6,694 nt of DNA from Tyzzerella sp963558545 (GTDB lineage Bacteria; Bacillota; Clostridia; Lachnospirales; CAG-274): positions 1 through 6,694 of the forward strand of contig NZ_CAUWHO010000071.1 of assembly GCF_963558545.1 (NCBI RefSeq), in the 5' to 3' direction. The stretch's first letter is position 1. Each line of letters opens with the position of its first letter. Under the pieces are notes generated by a model. The model was not told where the DNA came from. It saw nothing but the letters and a program-made list of their open reading frames with translations, and ran no database searches. The position numbers and the translations under genes were made by a program. Below are positions 5,154 through 6,694 of this stretch, piece by piece.

Positions 5154-6179
5154 ATGGCAGATAAAAATGTAACTTTTGCAGATATAGCTGAATATACAGG
5201 ATTTTCAAAAACAACAATATCAAGATATTTCAACAACCCAGATTCTGTTACACTTGAAAATCAAGCTAAAATTGCTCATGCTCTTGAAGCACTTAATTAT
5301 AAAGAAAATAAACTTGCAAGAGTTATGGCAAATGGTAAAACAGAAATAATAGGTGTTATCATTCCAAATCTTTATATGCATTATTATTCAAATGTTCTTG
5401 ACCATATTATTTCCACATATGAAAAAAATGGTTATAAATTTATTGTATTTTCAGGAAATGACGATTCTGACATTGAAAGAAAATACATTAATGAACTTAT
5501 TGCATATAAAACAGAAGGAATGATAATTCTAAGCCATACACTTTCTTCAAAAGAATTATCCGAATATAATATTCCGATAGTTGCAATAGAACGTGAAGAT
5601 AAATATATCTGCAGTGTAAATACAGATAACTACATGGGTGGTGTTCAGGCTGCAACTGTTCTTGCAAAAAGTGAATGTGACATACTTATACATGCAAATT
5701 CCGATTTTTCTGAAGATGTCCCATCACACGGGAGAATAAAAGGATTCATAGATTTCTGTGAATCAAACAAATATGACTATAAAATCTTAGTAAAGGATTT
5801 CGGCAACACATATGATGAAAATCATAACATAATTAAAAGCCTGTTTAAAGAAATAGAAGATGAATATACCGTTAAAAAAGTAGGTATTTTTATGTCGAAT
5901 GACACTTATGCAAATATTCTTCTAAATATAATTATAAAAAAATACGGTACTCTACCCGATAAATACAAAATTGTAGGTTTTGATAATTCGCCAATTTCAA
6001 AAGAAGCCATAGTTCCGATAACAACTGTTGGTCAACAAGTGGATAAAATTGCAGATGAGGCAATGAAAATTCTTCTTGTTCAAATAAACGAATATAAAAA
6101 ACGAAAACCCAAACCTCTTTCAAACCCAATTCACAAGGTTCTTACTCCTATTTTAGTTCGCAGAGAAACAACAAAATAA
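5154..6179 (+). CDS. LacI/GalR-family transcriptional regulator, likely repressor of the divergent fructokinase
   Basis: This is a DNA-binding sugar-responsive regulator of 341 residues, the standard length. Residues 8-27 form the helix-turn-helix (FADIAEYTGFSKTTISRYFN). The second helix ends in SRYFN rather than the common SRVLN, marking the YFN-type branch. The hinge helix follows at about 51-60 (ENKLARVMAN), with Met58 where most members have the leucine that wedges into the minor groove. Residues 64-341 are a periplasmic-binding-type effector domain, with VNTDNYMGG in the middle, VGFDNSPIS late, and the family ending PILVRRETTK. The start is chosen from the ribosome site at 5140-5146 and promoter at 5098-5126; the frame stays open upstream to a GTG at 5070, but that would place the promoter inside the gene. 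Divergence from fructokinase and the operator-like repeats between them point to control of both genes. The effector may be fructose, a fructose phosphate or a fructoside; this is inference. No convincing terminator follows. Confidence 0.92.
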   Translation: MADKNVTFADIAEYTGFSKTTISRYFNNPDSVTLENQAKIAHALEALNYKENKLARVMANGKTEIIGVIIPNLYMHYYSNVLDHIISTYEKNGYKFIVFSGNDDSDIERKYINELIAYKTEGMIILSHTLSSKELSEYNIPIVAIEREDKYICSVNTDNYMGGVQAATVLAKSECDILIHANSDFSEDVPSHGRIKGFIDFCESNKYDYKILVKDFGNTYDENHNIIKSLFKEIEDEYTVKKVGIFMSNDTYANILLNIIIKKYGTLPDKYKIVGFDNSPISKEAIVPITTVGQQVDKIADEAMKILLVQINEYKKRKPKPLSNPIHKVLTPILVRRETTK

Positions 6180-6490
6180 ACAACCATATTTCAAAAAACA
6201 ATACAGAAAATATTTATTTTGTTATATAAACTAAATATAGTATAAATATGTATATTTAAGAAATAATAAAAATTAAATGCGACAAAAAATACTTTAGAGC
6301 ATTGAAATCTAATGTTGATTTTGAAGTTTTTAATAAGTGGGTGTAATGGGGTTTTGTTAATAAATTAGAAATATAAATAAAAAAATATAGGAATAGGAGT
6401 TTTTGATTATAGATACTACAAACATTTAAAATAGAACCTTTATTTCTAGTGTATATATTGCTTTTTAAATATTATTCTATAATAAAAAAT
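6180..6490. other. AT-rich intergenic stretch, mostly without recognisable content
   Basis: No intact gene of either strand is visible. The only coding-like trace is on the plus strand at about 6278-6372, reading CDKKYFRALKSNVDFEVFNK, then WV, a stop, and WGFVNKLEI. It has no start codon or ribosome site and I do not recognise it; it may be a fragment of a lost gene or chance. No convincing terminator for the regulator is seen. Confidence 0.4.
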
Positions 6491-6524
6491 AAAATAAAAC
6501 TATATTTTATAGTTGTTTTATTTT
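6491..6524 (-). terminator. AT-rich hairpin terminator of the right-edge gene
   Basis: AAAATAAAAC (6491-6500) pairs perfectly with GTTTTATTTT (6515-6524), and TATA/TATA continues the stem across a three-base bulge to a TTT loop. On the minus strand the hairpin is followed by a T-rich tract (TTTATTTTTTATT). It starts one base after the stop codon of the minus-strand frame at 6526, as expected for its terminator. Confidence 0.6.
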
Positions 6525-6525
6525 A

Positions 6526-6694
6526 CTAGTTATTTATTACAATTCTTTTAAAAATTTTAAGTGTTAAAATAAAATAGGAAATAAAAAATATTAAAAATAT
6601 ACTAATTGTATTTACCCATAAATCTATATTGTTCCATACTTTCATTAAATATATTTTAGCTATTTCCATATAAAATATTATTGTTAATATATAT
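6526..6694 (-). CDS. C-terminal end of an unidentified membrane protein, cut by window edge
   Basis: A minus-strand frame is open from the right edge for 55 codons to a TAG at 6528-6526. The middle holds a strongly hydrophobic stretch (ISIFLIFFISYFILTL) flanked by a polar part (KVWNNIDLWVN) and a basic tail (KIFKRIVINN), typical of a last membrane span with a cytoplasmic end. The internal ATG at 6669 has no ribosome site, so this is more likely the tail of a longer gene than a small complete one. A hairpin terminator follows directly, which supports a real gene end. The family is not recognisable from so little sequence, and 55 open codons in DNA this AT-rich is only moderate evidence. Confidence 0.5.
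   Translation of the reverse strand, partial: YILTIIFYMEIAKIYLMKVWNNIDLWVNTISIFLIFFISYFILTLKIFKRIVINN

Noticed and set aside
5932..6129. Minus-strand open frame of 65 codons
   Set aside because: Antisense shadow inside the regulator's C-terminal domain.
6180..6240. Terminator directly after the regulator
   Set aside because: Only a five-base AAAAT/ATTTT pairing is found, too weak to call in this composition.

Overview
The window reads as a very AT-rich, low-GC Firmicute chromosome, most likely a gut-type Clostridia or Lachnospiraceae relative. The reasons are strong AGGAGG-type ribosome sites, A/T-ending codons, a lipobox solute-binding protein of the LplA/YtcQ style, and proteins of clostridial character. 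The assignment is from memory of families, not a search. I see no rRNA, tRNA, CRISPR array or insertion sequence, and no gene set that looks like an undescribed system. The unusual material is in gene decay and in the control DNA.

Layout. Positions 1-3428 (minus strand) hold a carbohydrate ABC importer operon transcribed right to left: permease 1 (LplB/YteP-like), permease 2 (YtcP/LplC-like), then a solute-binding lipoprotein that runs off the left edge with probably only 10-20 residues missing. No ATPase is present in the window; importers of this family usually borrow a shared MsmX-like ATPase encoded elsewhere. Positions 3429-3634 are the operon's AT-rich leader plus a possible terminator for the next unit. 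Positions 3635-3863 (minus) hold what I read as a decayed HPr-family gene, with three in-frame stops and one frameshift, directly abutting the end of the next gene. Positions 3864-4835 (minus) encode a PfkB-family fructokinase (scrK). Positions 4836-5153 are a divergent control region with repeated operator-like motifs. Positions 5154-6179 (plus) encode a LacI/GalR-family regulator. Positions 6180-6525 are non-coding or degenerate, and 6526-6694 (minus) is the C-terminal end of an unidentified membrane protein followed by an AT-rich hairpin terminator.

How it works together. The importer would bring in an oligosaccharide or sugar derivative whose identity the sequence does not show. The kinase phosphorylates fructose, and its divergent LacI-type neighbour very probably controls both the kinase and itself through the repeats between them. 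A link between the kinase/regulator pair and the importer is possible but not shown: the two blocks differ visibly in base composition, and the HPr remnant lies between them.
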